A stretch of DNA of 6,037 bases, taken from NCBI GenBank assembly GCA_945903655.1, contig CAMDOY010000243.1, positions 1 through 6,037 of the forward strand, read 5' to 3'. The DNA comes from Rhizobium sp. Q54 (GTDB taxonomy: Bacteria; Pseudomonadota; Alphaproteobacteria; Rhizobiales; Beijerinckiaceae). The translations under genes and the position numbers were made by a program. Positions 5,780 through 6,037 of the stretch are shown here, piece by piece; the stretch's first letter is position 1; every line of letters begins with the position of its first letter. A model generated the notes under the pieces. That model saw only the letters and a list, made by a program, of their open reading frames with translations. It made no database searches and was not told the DNA's origin.

Positions 5780-5988
5780 GGGGGGCTTCCGGTTGTGGAG
5801 GCCTTTATAAGCGCCGGGACGTGGCGGGGCGAGGGGTGGACCCGTCCGTCTTTTGGCGACCATCCCGGCTTTTGACCCCCACCGTCGAAGATTGCGACAC
5901 TTTTTTGCTGCATCCCCCGCGAACCATTGCTATAGAGCGGCGCTCGCTGGCCGATGCCGGCGCGCGCTTTCGTGTGCGGGCGCCAGTT
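5780..5988. other. Intergenic region between the oxidase-like gene and tRNA-Leu
   Basis: These 209 bases separate divergently transcribed genes. On the minus strand TATAAA (5804-5809) lies about 25 bases before the oxidase-like start and could be a -10, but the base run where a -35 should be (TCGCCC, 5827-5832) is poor. On the plus strand a T-run (5901-5906) and CTATAG (5930-5935) precede the tRNA. I see no small coding frame with support and no strong hairpin. Confidence 0.5.
5905..5936 (+). promoter_or_regulatory. Candidate promoter for tRNA-Leu
   Basis: CTATAGA at 5930-5936 resembles the alphaproteobacterial -10 pattern CTATAT. A weak -35 candidate, TTGCTG (5905-5910), sits 19 to 20 bases away, longer than ideal. 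A leader of about 45 bases would precede the tRNA, normal for a processed tRNA transcript. Confidence 0.3.
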
Positions 5989-6037
5989 GCGGGCGTGGCG
6001 GAATTGGTAGACGCAGTGGATTTAGGTTCCACCGCCG
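5989..6037 (+). tRNA. tRNA-Leu, anticodon UAG (5' part, cut by the window edge)
   Basis: The sequence begins with acceptor 5' strand GCGGGCG (5989-5995), then TG and the D arm GCG-GAATTGGTAGA-CGC, which is characteristic of bacterial tRNA-Leu. The anticodon stem GTGGA (6016-6020) pairs with TCCAC (6028-6032). The loop TT-TAG-GT places anticodon UAG at 6023-6025, reading CUA and, by wobble, other CUN leucine codons. The first bases of the long class II variable arm follow (CGCCG, 6033-6037). The T arm, acceptor 3' strand and CCA end lie outside the window, so their integrity cannot be judged. Confidence 0.95.

Noticed and set aside
5780..5863. Longer oxidase-like protein starting at 5863
   Set aside because: The extra 28 residues would bury the twin-arginine signal; the start at 5779 has a spaced GGAAG site and a normal Tat leader.
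1..6037. CRISPR arrays, insertion sequences, riboswitches
   Set aside because: No regularly spaced long repeats, transposase motifs or terminal inverted repeats, and no recognisable riboswitch core in the intergenic gaps, none of which exceeds about 210 bases.

Overview
The window is GC-rich throughout, with strongly GC-biased third codon positions and long antisense open frames typical of such genomes. The gene content fits an alphaproteobacterium, probably of the Hyphomicrobiales/Rhizobiales type: HspQ, a CYTH-CHAD fusion, a fused NAD(P)H-hydrate epimerase/dehydratase, and a Tat-exported multicopper-oxidase-like protein. That placement is inferred from the proteins; no rRNA or other marker is present.

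Layout, left to right. hspQ (29-358, minus) lies 85 bases downstream of a CYTH-CHAD protein gene (444-1994, minus). A short divergent region (1995-2102) separates that gene from nnrE/nnrD (2103-3650, plus). It also holds a possible 32-codon minus-strand ORF that ends three bases before the CYTH-CHAD start. nnrE/nnrD converges on, and overlaps by 10 bases, a type II toxin-antitoxin pair on the minus strand: a PIN-domain VapC/FitB-like toxin (3641-4105) preceded by a Phd/YefM antitoxin (4110-4355). The pair has its own well-formed control region (about 4356-4412) with a sigma70-like promoter, a TGTACA-type operator and a good Shine-Dalgarno. Upstream of it on the same strand is a multicopper-oxidase-fold protein (4433-5779) with a twin-arginine signal and most copper ligands replaced. 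A 209-base intergenic region follows, and the window ends inside a tRNA-Leu(UAG) gene (5989 to the edge, plus).

The genes do not form one pathway. CYTH-CHAD and HspQ may share transcription and a stress theme (polyphosphate binding, protein quality control). nnrE/nnrD is a stand-alone metabolite-repair enzyme. The toxin-antitoxin pair looks like a self-regulated module set between two housekeeping-type genes.

I see no clearly new multi-gene system. The most interesting items are the multicopper-oxidase-like protein, which keeps the two type-2 copper histidines but loses nearly all type-1 and type-3 ligands, the compact repeat operator of the toxin-antitoxin pair, and the small ORF before CYTH-CHAD.
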